DNA of 64,000 bases, from contig JAAKBF010000062.1 of assembly GCA_012656075.1 (NCBI GenBank), positions 558,001 to 622,000 of the forward strand, written 5' to 3'. The translations under genes and the position numbers were made by a program. This stretch comes from Phytophthora hibernalis (lineage: Eukaryota; Oomycota; Peronosporomycetes; Peronosporales; Peronosporaceae). Below the pieces are notes generated by a model. The model saw only the letters and a program-made list of their open reading frames with translations. It made no database searches and was not told the origin of the DNA. Positions 20,953-33,691 of this stretch are shown one piece after another (within the stretch, counting starts at the first letter, position 1; every line of letters begins with the position of its first letter).

Positions 20953-23900
20953 CTAGCACACGCCTTCCGATAAGCCCTCCGAGAAGTCTTCCGAGAAGTT
21001 GCGAGAACGCCGGAAGAGAACGTCCTCGTTGCCGAATGTCTTCATGTAGTGGAAACCCTCCATCGACTTGTCCTCGCCAACGGTGTTCAGTCGGGGCGAC
21101 TCCGTGGCAAACACCGACTGGTTCCCGGTGTAACTGGGAGGTGGCACGGGCGACAGCAGGAAACGCGGCGACAGAGGCGCCTCTTGGATCTCGTTCACCT
21201 GGTGCCCGATCGGAGGCTCTTCCTCTTCATCCGTCTTCTCATCTTCAGCAGGCTCCTCCTCCTCTTTGTCCTGGATCCCAACGGATTTCTTGAACTTCGC
21301 GTAGCTTGCTTCCCACTCAGGTCCAAGCATGTTTGTCAGCGCCTTCAACACCTCTTCACTCGAACGCACGCGGTGCTCCTCGAACGCAGGCAGACGCACG
21401 ATCTCGTGGATGTGCCGCATCAAGAATGGAACGCAGTTCTTCTTGAGATCATCAGCGTTGCAGGCTTCGGACAGCGTCAGCAGGTCCACGACGTTCTCCA
21501 CACAAATTTGGCCACTCAAGAAGGCCTCAGTGCGCTTCTGCAACTCGTACACACAGTAGAACGAAGATGCTTGCAGCAACTCCTCGGCCACATCTGCAGT
21601 AATGTCCACCTTGCCAGTGTACTGCACATTCACACACAAAACACTTGTCAGTGCATTCATTCAAAAGTCAATAGCTTCAACGCAGCTTAAACCGTACCAA
21701 AAACCGCAGCAAGATGGAAAACACTTCGTAGCTGCAGTTGTCGACTTCGATCACCGCAGTCTGACTTGTAGCTGAACCAAACTGCATCATGTAACAGAAT
21801 ACACAAATAATATGATTAGCAAAACCACACGTGATTGCCAACAGTCAAGGAAACAGGGCTAGCAAAAGAGGCAAGTAAGCAGAAATGTAAATGATACTCA
21901 CTCGCACCATGTTCTTGAAATACGAGTTGCGGAAGAAGAGGACGACCTTGTGCGCATTGATCGGGGCGATGTGCCCTTCACGAGAAACTGCAGGTCGGAC
22001 AGCGACGAATTCAGGAACAGCTCTTCGTGATCGTCCACAAGGTACGGCGGCACATCGATCGTCACGTCCGGGTCGTATCCCGCAGGCACCAAATGCTTAA
22101 TAGCATGCGCAGCAGCGCAACGAGAGAATTCCTCCGTTGACTGCAGCATGTGATACAACACTGACAGCAAACCCTCAGACAACAGTGTTGGCACCTCCTC
22201 AGCATCCATCATGTGCACGAACGTAAGCAGGATGTTGCCACGAAGTTCGCCTGTGCATACCACGAAAGAGGTGTTAGCACATCACAACACCTTTTACCAG
22301 GAGGGTGTCACCGTACCGATATTAGCGTCAGCAGATACCTAGCTACAGCATGAAGCATCCGCCGGAAGTCTTGCCGGTTGATCTGCTTCCAAATGTTGCG
22401 AAGTGCTTGTAGGCAAATGCCCCACGTGCTATATGCCTCCTCGACCTCAAGCATCTGAAGCACAGCTCCTCAAGCACCATTTGAAGTGTACTTGCCACAC
22501 TACAGGATAAAGCACACAGAGCGCCTGCGGCATGCGAAGAAATAGATTCGTCGGGGTGATGAATAGCGTCCATCAATAGCAAGATACCACCAAATCGAGT
22601 CACGTAGTCGTGGTTCAGCGGGTTCTCCATCAAAGACTCCAATGCAACCACCGCGATGCGCTTCTTATCCGGGTCCTCGTCATTTAGCAGATCCAGCAGG
22701 TCTGGGATCGATGCCTTTACGCACTTATCGCACAAGCGTGCTCTTCCTTCCGTTCCTTCCACAACCGCTCGAGACATGGAGCATTCGTTGCAAATAATCA
22801 CACCGCATTCCCGGCAATGGTGTTTTCGTCGATAGAACGTGAATGCATTGTGGCAACATCCGCATTCAAGAGCCTCGTGATCCTCAGCCCAAGGCTTGAT
22901 GAGTCCCCACTTCAGCAGATCATTCGCGGATTCCACAATAGTCGAGTCGACTGATCGGAAACGAATATTCAAGTGCTCCACAACCTTGTCGCCCAGATAC
23001 GGCGATGGTCGCACCGAGGCCGGGTCATGCGTATAGAGCGAAGTGCCCACTTGTCCCAGCTGAACGGAATATGCAGGTAGACGTCCAACCCAGCTAGGTA
23101 GACCCACTTTCCACGGTAGATCACGGCCGCTGTAGCCATTATTGGACAACGTATCGACAACATCTTTCATCCACACGCTCCTGTTGACGCAGATATATCG
23201 CCCTCGAGCGTCGTTGTTCTCCAACGCTGCAATATGCGCTACAGCGCAATCGCGAACATCAATCATGCTCCAATTCAAATCCACCAATGCCGAGTATTGG
23301 CCAGTCACCATGTCGTAGATGACTTGGTTTCCAGGCGCGAGCTTCGACTTGGACAGCATCGGGCCAAACAGCGTTCCCGGGTTCATTGTGACCAGATCAA
23401 TTCGGCGATCACTCGGAAGTTGGTCCACAAGTTGCCACGCCGCCTCCTCCGCCAACTTCAAGCTCAGGAAATGCGGGTTCTTCTCCAGCGACGACGTCAC
23501 GTTCCAGCACGCGTCGTTAATAATGGAATCCGGCGTGACCGAGTCCGCCATCGCAGCAATCGACGAGGTCAGCACAACGCGCTTAATCCGCGACCGTGCG
23601 CACGCCTGAATGAAGTTGGTCATCATGGGGATGATACAGTGCATGCGGCTACCAATACTGTGCACACCAGGCTCCTGCTGCTCCGACAGCGGATCTCTCA
23701 CCGAACAAGAGGATGGAGTCCCCGTGTGAATCACAAAGTCACATCCTGCAAAAAAATAACCGTAAAAAACTCAGAAAACAATAAAAAACTAAAAGATCTC
23801 TCGACGCACCTTGAACAGCCACGTCGCACGCCTCAGGCGTAAGTAGCGACGTCTCAACCACCGAGAAGTTCTTCCTGGCATTAGGCAGCTGCAGTAACCC

Positions 23901-24461
23901 CGAAATGTCGTCCTTGCCGTTCTGCACGGTACCACGCACATGGTACCCGCGGTTCAGCAGTTCACACACGATCCAAGAGGCCAGAAAGCCGTCCACGCCC
24001 GTGACGCAGATGGGTTTGTCACTGAGGTTAGTAGCCAACTGCACGATCTTCTTACGGAACTGCAGCTGCTTCCATACACTCGGGTACATGCACTGACGGT
24101 CCACTTGACGCTTAAGTTTCTTGGTCCGTTCACCTTTCTTGCGTCTTCGGGTCTTGAGTGGCAATGACGCGTTGCCATTGGCTGCGTCTAATGCGGAGAA
24201 GTTGAAGTTGCTGGTGCGTTGATTGGTCACGTAGGACGATGACGCTGACGACGAGTTGGTCGAGTCGAACGACTGCGTGGGGCTGCTCTGACCGGTAATA
24301 CCGGTACTGGGGCGTCGCCCGTCTCTGCGACTATTGGCTTTGGTGCCTTTGCGGGAGGAAGACGCGACTTTCTTCGTCTTGCGCGAAGACTGCGGGGGCG
24401 TCGTGGGGCTGCCGCTGTGGTCTGTGGCCGCGTCGTCGTCGTACTGCGCGCCGAACAGCAT
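20953..24461 (-). CDS. SDR-FYVE-armadillo-BTB-BACK fusion protein
   Basis: A multidomain protein of about 1,050 residues. A Ser/Lys-rich N-terminus leads into an extended short-chain dehydrogenase resembling dihydroflavonol/cinnamoyl-CoA reductases: the NAD(P) motif TGVDGFLAS is near 24010 and VVLTSSIAAM near 23575. A FYVE zinc finger follows (about 22870-22715, with RRKHHCRECGVIIC), which binds PI3P on endosomes. Armadillo-like repeats come next (LLDLLNDEDPDKKRIAVVAL). Then there is a BTB domain (SDLQFLV, INAHKVVLFFRNSYF, NCSYEVFSILLRFL) and a BACK-like region (ASSFYCVYELQKRTEAFL). The usual catalytic Tyr of the SDR Y-x3-K motif reads Phe (codon 23470-23468). Exon 1 is 24461-23810 and exon 2 starts at 23745. 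The frame changes near 22468 and at 21974-21976, and the exon 2/3 junction is not settled. It may be a pseudoenzyme acting as an endosomal adaptor. Confidence 0.82.
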
Positions 24462-25523
24462 CTTTGGCTGTTGTTGGAGATCTGCGAAACGAACGGTCCA
24501 ATGGCCTTGGCAACAACCGCGACGGACAGTCGCTGGCGTTTTCCAAAGTGCTGAGAGTCAAAGGCTGGCGGGTGGAGCTCTCGGCGTTCTTTCCTTCTCA
24601 ATCCAAGACCTGAACTCAGGCGGGAGAGGCGCCGTGCGGTTATTCTGGGTCGGAGAGGGTCGTATTTAAGTGGAAAGGTGAGGTTAGATAGGGATCCAGA
24701 GTGACCCGGAAAGAGTGGTGTGGAGGAAGTAAGCCTGAAGTAAAGATCGTTTTTGACAGCTGTTGACAGAAAATGGCGCAAGTCTGCTTTGTTTTCCGAA
24801 ACTTGAATGGAGCGATAGCTGTTTGCACTGCAGCCCTGCAAAGTTTGCAGAGCTTCTTGTTGCATCACATAGTGGATAACTGCAGTCCGGTAACGGATAT
24901 CAGCGGACACAAAACGTCATATTAATGACACCAAGTGCCTCCAACGCCCAACGCCCTCTTGTCGCGTTTGGAGGGCGACTTCAGCGCACCCAGCAATGGG
25001 TTGCGCGGTCATGACGACTGCACTGGGTATGACGATTTCGGGACCCTTCTAGCGGCATAGGGACTTTCAGATCCAGTGTCCGCTGAATTATTGATGAGGC
25101 GCATTGGTGCCTTCCTTCCAGTGCAATTTGCACCAACCTCTCCCATCGCGATGCTCGTGGCTACATCGACTTACCACATCCGCCACTGCTCATTCCCGAT
25201 ATGCCATCGCTTGAGTCGAGTTGCAGTAAAACGTGGTTCGGTCCGGCGCAAGATCACTCAAATCGCTGAGGTCGAGTGTCGACGACACCTCGACCACCGT
25301 GTCGTGCTTCGGGGTGCAGCTCTGCTTTCAAGCTGCAGTCGTGATACTGTAGTTGCTGGCAAGAATAGTTTAGTGGTGACCCTCGGCATGAGCCTTTGGA
25401 TCTTGCGTAGCGGTTATTAGAAACTTCCGACGCCTCCTAACAGGCGCCACTGACAGTTCCGCTTTCGGCCGCACGCGCACTTGGTCACTTACACTACTGC
25501 TACAGGAGCTCTCCGTACCAAGC
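24462..25523. other. Intergenic; divergent promoter region
   Basis: About 1 kb between a minus-strand and a plus-strand gene. GCCCTC...GAGGGC arms near 24955-24978 could form a hairpin. Open frames here have no recognisable content. Confidence 0.45.
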
Positions 25524-27310
25524 ATGACGGATTCCTACGATGACAGCCTCATCGAGGAGGACGTCAGTCTCGAGTACTCGCTCGCGTTCCAGTTCGCCGC
25601 CTTCTTGATCCTGCTCGTCATCTCCATCATCTTGTGCAACCATGTGACTCACAAGCTGCACTGGCATTACCTCCCTGAGGCTGCGGCGACCATCGGCGTG
25701 GGGCTCCTCGCCAGCATTTTCTGCATGCTCATGAAGTCGAGCTCGATCGCGGTGTCGCTCATGTACTTCGACCCGAATTTCTTCTTCGTCGGCATGCTGC
25801 CCCGATCATTTTCAACTCGGGGTACACCATGAAGCGCCGATACTTCTTTGAAAACCTCACACCCATCCTCGTGTACTCGATCTTCGGCACACTCATTATG
25901 AGCGTTATCACCGGCGTCGGCATCTACACCATCGGCCGCTTTGGTTGGGTTATTCGGTTATCGATGGCTGAAAGTCTCACTTTCGGTTCATTGATCTCCG
26001 CTACAGATGCTGTCTCCATCCTGGCGGTCTTCCAAGAACTTCACGTGGATCCGACATTGTTTTACCTCGTGTTTGGAGAGCTCGCTCAATGACGCCGTGG
26101 CTATCTGCCTTTTCGAGACGTTCTCGCGCTTTATTGGGCACTCCTACGAGTTCAAACCCATGCTGTTTGCCATTTTCGAATTCGGCTTGGTGCTTACAGG
26201 CTCCACGATGATCGGGGTCATTTTCGGCATGATCCCGGCGTTGCTATTCAAGTACGGTAACCTACGCAGCAACTTACTTCACGAAGTAGGAGTCTACGTC
26301 ATGTTCGCCTACCTACCCTTTGTTGTGTCGCAAGTGCTCGGGATGTCGGGTGTTGTGTCTGTCATTTTCGCTGGTGTCTCCATGAAGCACTACGCGTCGC
26401 CAAATTTGACTCCGGAAGCCCGCGATGTGTGAGTTGCGAACTTTGGATTGACTTCGTGAACCTTGCAATTGACATTACAACTTGCTTATTTGATGAACTT
26501 GCAGGTGCTCTGGTGTCTTCAACACTCTCTCACACTTGGCTGAAACATCGGTGTTTCTAAGTAAGTGTTGCAGTAGAAAACCCTGCCACCATGACCCGCG
26601 AGTTTAACTGATTGCTCTGTATTTGTACGATAGATCTGGGACTTTCAGCGTTTGGTCTGACGGAGTACTACAGATTTTGGCTGATCTTCTGGATGGCGTT
26701 CCTCTGTCTGCTAGCGCGTGGGTGCGCCGTGTATCCGCTGTCATACTTGCTCAACCTGCGCAAGAATAGCGCTCGAATTACCATGAACCAGCAACACGTG
26801 ATCTGGTACGGCGGTATGCGTGGTGCTGTCGCGTTCGCGTTGTCCAAGTCCTTCCCCGGCGAAAAGCGCCCTGAAATCGTGGCCACAACTCTGATTGTCG
26901 TGCTCTTGTCGATCCTCGTCATGGGTGGCGGCACAGTTGCTGTGTTGGACAAGTGCGGCATTCCACGACTGACCGTGAGTACTCCACGTGATGGCTTCCT
27001 TGTCGTAAATCTCTGTCTGGATGTTGACCAAAACTCTTCGCTGTTGTTCATTTCTGATGGATAGGCCGAGGAGGAGGCGGCGCTCGACAAGACCGTAAAG
27101 CCTCACCGCCACATGCGAGCGCTGCAGTTCGACAACAAGTATCTGATTCCACTGCTGACGGATTTGTGCCAATACGGTGACAACAGCAGCCCGCGCAAGG
27201 GAGGTTTTGGGCCCGAGGGAAGCTCCAGCCACGTGGACACCGCCGACGAGAATGAACACGAGGACGACGAGGTGGTCGATGTCATCCGGCGCGAAGTCAA
27301 TGTGCACTAG
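25524..27310 (+). CDS. Na+/H+ exchanger (NHE/CPA1 family), frame-broken
   Basis: Monovalent cation/proton antiporter, exchanging Na+ or K+ for H+ across the plasma membrane or an endomembrane. Later exons are 26505-26560, 26634-26974 and 27065-27310, with introns of 76, 73 and 90 nt. Family motifs are clear: YFDPNFFFVGMLP, SATDAVSILAVFQEL, SSLNDAVAICLFETFS (the ND of the ion-binding helix) and WYGGMRGAVAFALS. Multiple hydrophobic helices precede a short acidic, cytosolic tail. Two frame changes interrupt exon 1. One is at the C run 25800-25803, between VGMLP and the expected IIFNSGYT. The other is near 26080, between YLVFGE and SSLNDAV. Both flanks match the family, so small indels in an otherwise intact gene are more likely than decay. 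The start is the first ATG before the first helix. Confidence 0.88.
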
Positions 27311-28332
27311 GCTTGGACAACACTCAAGAGTCGATCGTGTCAACCACTGGAGGACACTCTTTAATGCATTTTTCTCTTGACATGATAACGTAACATGCTG
27401 CTCATTCTCGTTACTGTGCCTAGATATATTTCTGTGTATTACATGTACAGTACTAGTACCGGTACCGGTATAGCGATTGCATACCAAAGTCTAAGCTCCA
27501 TTTCTAACTTTGAAGCCGAGATTCTCACTGCAAATTTTTCTCAATGGACATCGATCTTGAAAGCCTTCGGCCTTCACGCACGCGCCAGCAACAAGCAAAA
27601 TCATGACGTCAATTATAATAGGCTGCTGCGTTGCAGTCGAGCGGGCCTCAACTCAGGGCAATGATTATGATACGCTGGTTGTCGCTGCATTTTGCTGAAA
27701 TACACACGTCGCTTTGCACACACACAATTTGCTGTCCTGCAAAACGGTGATGGGACACGTTTCGCCTGGATATTTTGCCTATTTTGCCACTGTAGCGTGA
27801 TAATCAGCTTGGCTATTGAATCACGGCAGCACCGAGAGTGCCTCCGTCGAGGCATGACCGATCCTTGCCGTGAGCTTTAGGCAGCGCCATTTTAATGCAA
27901 GATGAGCGCATTCGAACGCCATCTCCGTGTCCGTTATTTCGGCGACTGGTCTATATGCGCAATTGTGCCGGGGCGCATCCGTTCAGTTTCCAGGTGTCCG
28001 TCCCGCGAATTCTCGTCCATTTCGAACAGCAGAGTCCATGACATCCACGAACACATTTCCATTTTCGCAGTTCAAGTCAAGTCAAGGATATTCAAACCGT
28101 GTAGCCGCCCGACGACGCGCGAGCTCCATTATTTGCCTGCGATGTGTCAAAAGTGCTCTCGCACGCCTGTCTGCTCGTCGCTGCGATAGGCTGAAAGTCG
28201 CAGATGGCGTGCTCGTCATTGGCCAAAACCCCGAAACGTACTCGTCGACCGTCAGGGCTAGGGCCGAAACTCGACTCTCTTTCACTCGCATATTGACAGT
28301 GCCAATTAGTCTCCGCTCGGTGTCAAGTGCTG
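27311..28332. other. Intergenic; no gene supported
   Basis: Open frames at 27902-28189 and 27927-28619 have no recognisable motif, and the second overlaps the next gene in a wrong frame. TACATGTA (27440-27447) and a CCGGTACCGGTA string (27460-27471) are the only structured features. Confidence 0.45.
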
Positions 28333-31300
28333 ATGGAGTCCGTGGTCGAGGAGGCGTTCGAGGTGCAGGTGCTGCAGCCCTTCCACGGCTGGGCGCTCGA
28401 GCGCTTCTGCGACCGCAGCGGCAACACGTTCCACGAGCTCACGCGCGCGGCGCAGCGCGTCACGACCCGCGACGACCGCCTCAATGGTGTACGCGAGACG
28501 CCGCAGCTCGAAGTGGGCGTGTTGCGCTCTTCCGACTGGCTCTGGAGCCACGCGTGGATGCCCGACGGAGAGTACACGCAGTGCGACGACGAAGGCTGGA
28601 CCTACGGCTCGTCTATTGAACGTATCAACTGCCGTCTGGCTGAAGGAACCAGTAAAGTCAAGAGAGGTTACTACCACTTCCTACGACGTCGTCGGTGGAT
28701 CCGTACACGAGTACGGACGCCACTCTCAGCTGCTCATATTGAAGCGGAAGCTGCTGCTACACCAGGACACAGAGAGAGCAGGTTGTCGGACGCACTGACG
28801 TCTAACAGGTACTACCGTGTGTATCGAGACGCACTGAAGGCGTACTTCCAAGTGGGCTCCACCAAGAGACCGTCGAATTTCGTTCGTGTGGACTTTACAG
28901 ATGAGGATATTCAGAAGGAAGGCTGGCTTGGTACGAGGCTCGCTCTCGCGCAGCTGGAAGTTGAGGTACTTTCTACTGCGCTGGGATTCCAGCAGCTTGG
29001 TGTGTCTGAGGGACCGCGCGTCCATGGTGCAGGTGAGTGAGGAGCTTATTGACAGACACACGTCTGTGGTGACCGAGGAGGCGACCAAGCCGCGGCAGTT
29101 TCAGTTCTCCATCTGCAATGGAGAACGGACGCTGCGGTTGAATGCGGTGGATGGCACGTCCAGGAACGCCTGGGTTTCGGCCATTAATGAGCTGGTTGTA
29201 CGCAGTCGATCTTCTTTTTCGCAGCTGATGAATCTGAGAGCGGTTCTAGTACGAGAAGTCGAAGCTACCGACGAGTGCCTTCGTCTACGGAGGAGGATGG
29301 GTCGGTTGTCACCGCCTCGATGGTCAATGAAATGAATGGAGAAAGCAAGCCAAAGCACAGCAGAGCAGCCTGGAAACCGTACAAGTTTATATCGTCCACG
29401 ATGCAGTCGAAGCGCAAAACGGATGCGAGTTGCCGCAGAGAGTACGTGAAACAGTTCGTGGAAAATCTGGACGCCAAGATTGAGATGGCTGCGACCTTTG
29501 TGTCGGAAAATATTGACATCCTGGAGGAAAACCTTTTTACTGCGCAAGAATTCTTGCCGTCAACAGTGCCTTCGGTTCCCAAGAAAGAGCTTGAGAGACT
29601 TCGAACGGAGGCAAATGCATCGATCGAGGCGTTTCGTGCTGGCGCAAAATCAACACTCGAGTCGGACCGTACCAGCGTTCTCGGGTGCAACATGCTGCTG
29701 AAAGAGCTGTATGTGCTGGTTTGCCGACTTCGTGAAAATGTCATTTCATTAGCGCCGTCACAAGAGCATGCCACCATCAAGAAAATTGTGTCCGAGTCTC
29801 CTACGAAGCGCCGTATTCCTTTGGATTGGTTCACGGAAGGCGTGCCGGTCGACAAAGACCAGCAACAGCCCAGTTTGAGTGATGATAGTGCTCTTTCGAC
29901 TAGCACGTCTAATTCTACGCTGGGGAAGCTGGAGTTGTCCTACACATCGGGGTCTTCACTTGAGTCGAAACGTCACAATTCTCTTATCTTCTCGAGACAC
30001 GACAAGCGGAGTTCATCGGTTCCGGAATCGAACCGTTCTACCAACACACCAGTCAGCTACTATGGCCACAGCTTGCACGCTTCCGACGCGATCAAGGTGA
30101 AGCCCTATACTGAAGTGCCATCAGCATTGCGAGAAGGTCATTTCGATCTCCCAGATGGCGTCAACGGCTACGTTGTCAAAGTCCATGACAAGGACATTGG
30201 GTCGTTGATCGGGTATACTCTCTGCTCCACGGCGTATATTGATCAATTGGAGGCATATTTCGAGAAAAGGTGAATATCGCAGAAGAGCTGCACGCTTCTG
30301 AAAACAGAGGTGTCAGTGAAGTGACGGCTCCATCACCACCAAAGAGTGAGGAAGTTCCCGAGACTTCCCCGACAACAACAGCCGATTCACCGAAAGCAGG
30401 TGCGGCTACTGTCACAAACTCGGCGATAGTGACTGACAAGAAGCAGGTGATTTATTTAAGCAAGTTGCGCTCGGCAGACTTGCAACACACTTCGATGAAA
30501 TTTTCTTACGCAGTCGGATCAACAAGCCACGAGTTCCGCTGCGTGGCTTACTTCGCAGCGCAATTCCATGCACTGCGCGCATTGACAGTTCCGGGCAACG
30601 TGGAGTTTCTAAACTCGATCATCGAAAGTAAACGGTGGGATACTTCTGGAGGCAAGTCGGGCGCATTCTTTTCGATGGTAAGTCCAATTCTTTGATCGCG
30701 GCTCCAACCTTGATCGTCTGCAGTCTCTAACCACTTTTTGTTTAGACGCATGACAAACGCTATGTGCTCAAGGGCATTTCGGTCACGGAGTTCAATATGT
30801 TTGTTCACATGGCCCCAAAGTACTTCAAGTTCATATCGCGGGTGGTGGAGACTCCGACGCCAACAGTCATCACGAAAATCGTTGGGTTATTCAAGCTTAG
30901 CCATAGCCGTCGATTGCTGAAGCACACCGAGTACATTGTAATCATGGAGAACTTTTCGTACGGGTTCCCGCCAGGACAAATGTACGATCTCAAGGGCATC
31001 CTCCGACGACGCTATAATGCTTCCAGCAACGGCGAAGAAGATCATGCCGATGCGTTCAACAGCGTCTCGAATGTGCAAGTCTCCATGAACCTGCCGGTGC
31101 TATTAGATGGCAACTTTACAGAACGCATGCCGGTTCCGGTGGCGAAGCCTGACTTGGAGATAATCGAGGCTGCTATTCTAAACGACACAGGGTTCCTGTT
31201 TCGTGCCGGTGTCATCGATTACTCGCTGGTGAGTGTTTCTTTTCGGAGTTATCTGCTTTCGTACTCTGCCAATTGCTGACGATCGTATTTGTTGTGTCTT

Positions 31301-31988
31301 TTCATGATCAGTTGCTCCGCTTTGACGAGGACAAGCGGCAAGTCATTGTGGGGCTTATCGACTACCTGCACCAGTTTGACTTTCTGAAGAAGATGGAGTC
31401 GACATCGAAGGCCAGTTTGACCTTCCGGTACCCGACGGTGATCAGCCCCATTTCGTACCGCCGGCGGTTCATGAATGCAATGAACCGCTACTTTGTCGGC
31501 ATTGAGAAGGAGCTAGAACTCCGCATGCGTAAGCGTTGCGGGTTCAAAGCGAAACCCGGTATGCTGCTTCCGAATGGAGCCCAGACTGCTTCACCAGCCA
31601 GCGCGGCGGTGTCTAGCGCAGCTACAAAGGGAAGAACGGCCGAGGAGAAACACGCTGAGGTCGCTGCCCGGCTTGCTAACAACATGTCCCTTACGAGCGA
31701 TCCATCTCCGCTTTGCGACCCATCTCCGCTTTGCGCACCATCTCTGCTTTGCGAGCTCCGCCAGCCAAGTCGGAATTCCGCTTGCCCAGGCAAGAGAGCG
31801 ACTGGACCAGCACGAAACCGCGCGGACACTCGATGTCGCACGTGTCGGACCACGAGATTCACTGCGACCGCGTCACGCACAGCGAGGGTGAAAGCAATGG
31901 CTCACCTTGCAGCTCACCCAGCGGGTCAGTGAAGAGCTATCCGGCCACCCCACTTCACAACGCGATTATGGAGGAGAAGTGCTCATGA
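28333..31988 (+). CDS. Dysferlin-PH-phosphoinositide kinase fusion, frame-broken
   Basis: Three recognisable parts. The N-terminus looks like a dysferlin domain (LRSSDWLWSHAWMPDG, DDEGWTYGSS, FLRRRRWIRTRVR). A PH domain follows near 28900-29210 (KEGWL, then SRSWKLRYFLLRW, ending RNAWVSAINELV). A long linker leads to a phosphatidylinositol phosphate kinase domain (30450-31540) with GGKSGAFFSM, KRYVLKG, MYDLKG, AGVIDYSL and VIVGLIDYL. It probably makes PI(4,5)P2 or PI(3,5)P2 at a membrane. Introns lie at 30678-30745 and 31229-31311. The frame changes near 28930, in the T run 29215-29219 and in the A run 30265-30268, each between matching domain halves. Three 18-bp repeats (31699-31752) sit in the C-terminal tail. 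In that tail the frame ending at 31988 looks more protein-like than the one ending at 31932. Confidence 0.85.
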
Positions 31989-33675
31989 CAACAAGACGCC
32001 TTCCGGGCGGATATTCAATTGTTATTGGCACGGGGCTTGCCTTCCTCGGTGTAGACCGATTTTGACGGGAGGGAGCCCCATGCCGACTGTATAGAGATAA
32101 CTCGAGAGACTGAGGTCGAAGAGGCTACGAGACGATAACTATTCGTATATAAGCAGCTCCTCCAAACAAATGTGCTAACGTTACCGGTAGATACATTGCT
32201 TTTGCATGATGGAGACGGCTTGACTGAGCCGGAGCGGTCAAATGCTTCAGACGCAGGGATGCGCTGCAGACAAATCAGTTGAACTTTTGAGCCAGGTCTC
32301 CACTTCGATTCCCGCAGCTTTGCAATGAATAACGCGCCGATTGCTAGGCTAGCAGCTAGCGGCGTGTTAATGCCCGAGTACGCTAAGCTCAAGCTCTGCA
32401 CCATGGCACAAGTTCATCACTGGAGCCTTCAGTGATGATCGACTTGTCGAGTTTCGAAGCTCAGGACTTCAAGCTATCACCGGCGATCATTGAACCTCCG
32501 GACCGGTTTGAAAGCCAGAGCTGACCCGAACGCTACGTGCAACTCGAGACGCAATGCACAAATTAAAAAAACGCAGCACCGGGTTGCAGCAGCCTGCTCA
32601 GCCAAAGCGCAGTCAGCCAAAATCTGAGTCGGTGACGAGGTGGTGATGTCTTGACGCCCTTCGATTTTTTTTTTTTTGCGGTTAAAGCCGGTTGCACTCA
32701 GGGTGAGCACTGCATCAAACCCCGCTTACCGGGCCCAAAGGCGCCCGGCGGCTACTGCCGTCCTGGTTACCTGTACGTTGACTTCTTGGCTGCCTATTTT
32801 ACTATGCAGTAGGTCCCAGGTTGGCTATCTTGATATGCACGTGTAGATCTGGTTCAAGCAGATCCACTCGAACCTCCTGGGCTCGTTCAGTTGTCTTGTC
32901 GCTCCTCCACACGCCGGGTAGCTGTCGTACGCTAGGGTTGTCTTCTGTTATTGGTCGGGTCGGACCCAGCGACGATCGGGTCCCATATGCCGTTTCTGTG
33001 TGCTGCTTGTACGCCACCGCAACGGCAGCGCCTTAGCACATCCTTTTTCCACCTTCCTTGGTCCTTAGTCCTTGTTCCCTGCTCGCTTCCGTTGTTCCTT
33101 CAGCGTCCTTATTGTCCCTTTACGCGCGTGCTTGGCCTTTCTCCTATGGCCGACTCTTGGGAGGCGACCGATCTTTGGCCTCTGAGCTCTCCTCTCCCCC
33201 TTGGTCTTCCTGCGGCTTGTTGCTCGGGGTGGACCTCCTTGGACCTTGCTGTCTCTTGTCTTGTTCGTTTGCTTTGCGTGTGTTGAACCAGATTGCACGA
33301 CACCCGCGATATACGCGGGCGGCCGAGGATGTCGCCGCCTTGATTCCCTCCTCGGACTTCCTTGGCGGTTTCACTTGCGCACCTCCTGGCACTTTGGGGA
33401 ATGTCTTGACGCGCTTCGTGGTTGAATCTCGTGCTTCGTCTCATCCTGCATCTTGCTAGTTGGGCCTCCATACTGTACGCTACAGTGTACACTTTCTACA
33501 AGTTGCAGTCGTTGAAGTGAGGGACTCGCACCGACTCACCCACGTTAAATGCCAGCTTCAACATGTACATGGCCCGTTTCTCGCGACGTCATGAGCCGGA
33601 CCGCCGACAAAGCAGATCGATGACCGCCGAAGCTGCAGCCACTACACGAGCATATCCTTACGCGAGTTAATCGGA
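31989..33675. other. Long intergenic region, possible retroelement debris
   Basis: No gene is supported over about 1.7 kb. There is a 13-base T run at 32665-32677. The block 33040-33460 is pyrimidine-rich and open in several frames with Ser/Leu/Cys-rich, unconserved-looking products. I suspect old transposon sequence but cannot name it. Confidence 0.4.
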
Positions 33676-33691
33676 GCTCATTGTTCAATTT
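33676..33691 (+). promoter_or_regulatory. Oomycete-type initiator core promoter
   Basis: GCTCATTGTTCAATTT differs at one position from the oomycete initiator consensus as I recall it (GCTCATTYBNCAWTTT). It lies 59 bp upstream of the ATG of the JEN1-like gene, where a transcription start is expected. Confidence 0.65.

Noticed and set aside
27927..28619. Plus-strand ORF of 230 aa
   Set aside because: Its second half is the wrong frame of the dysferlin-domain exon, and the first half has no recognisable content.
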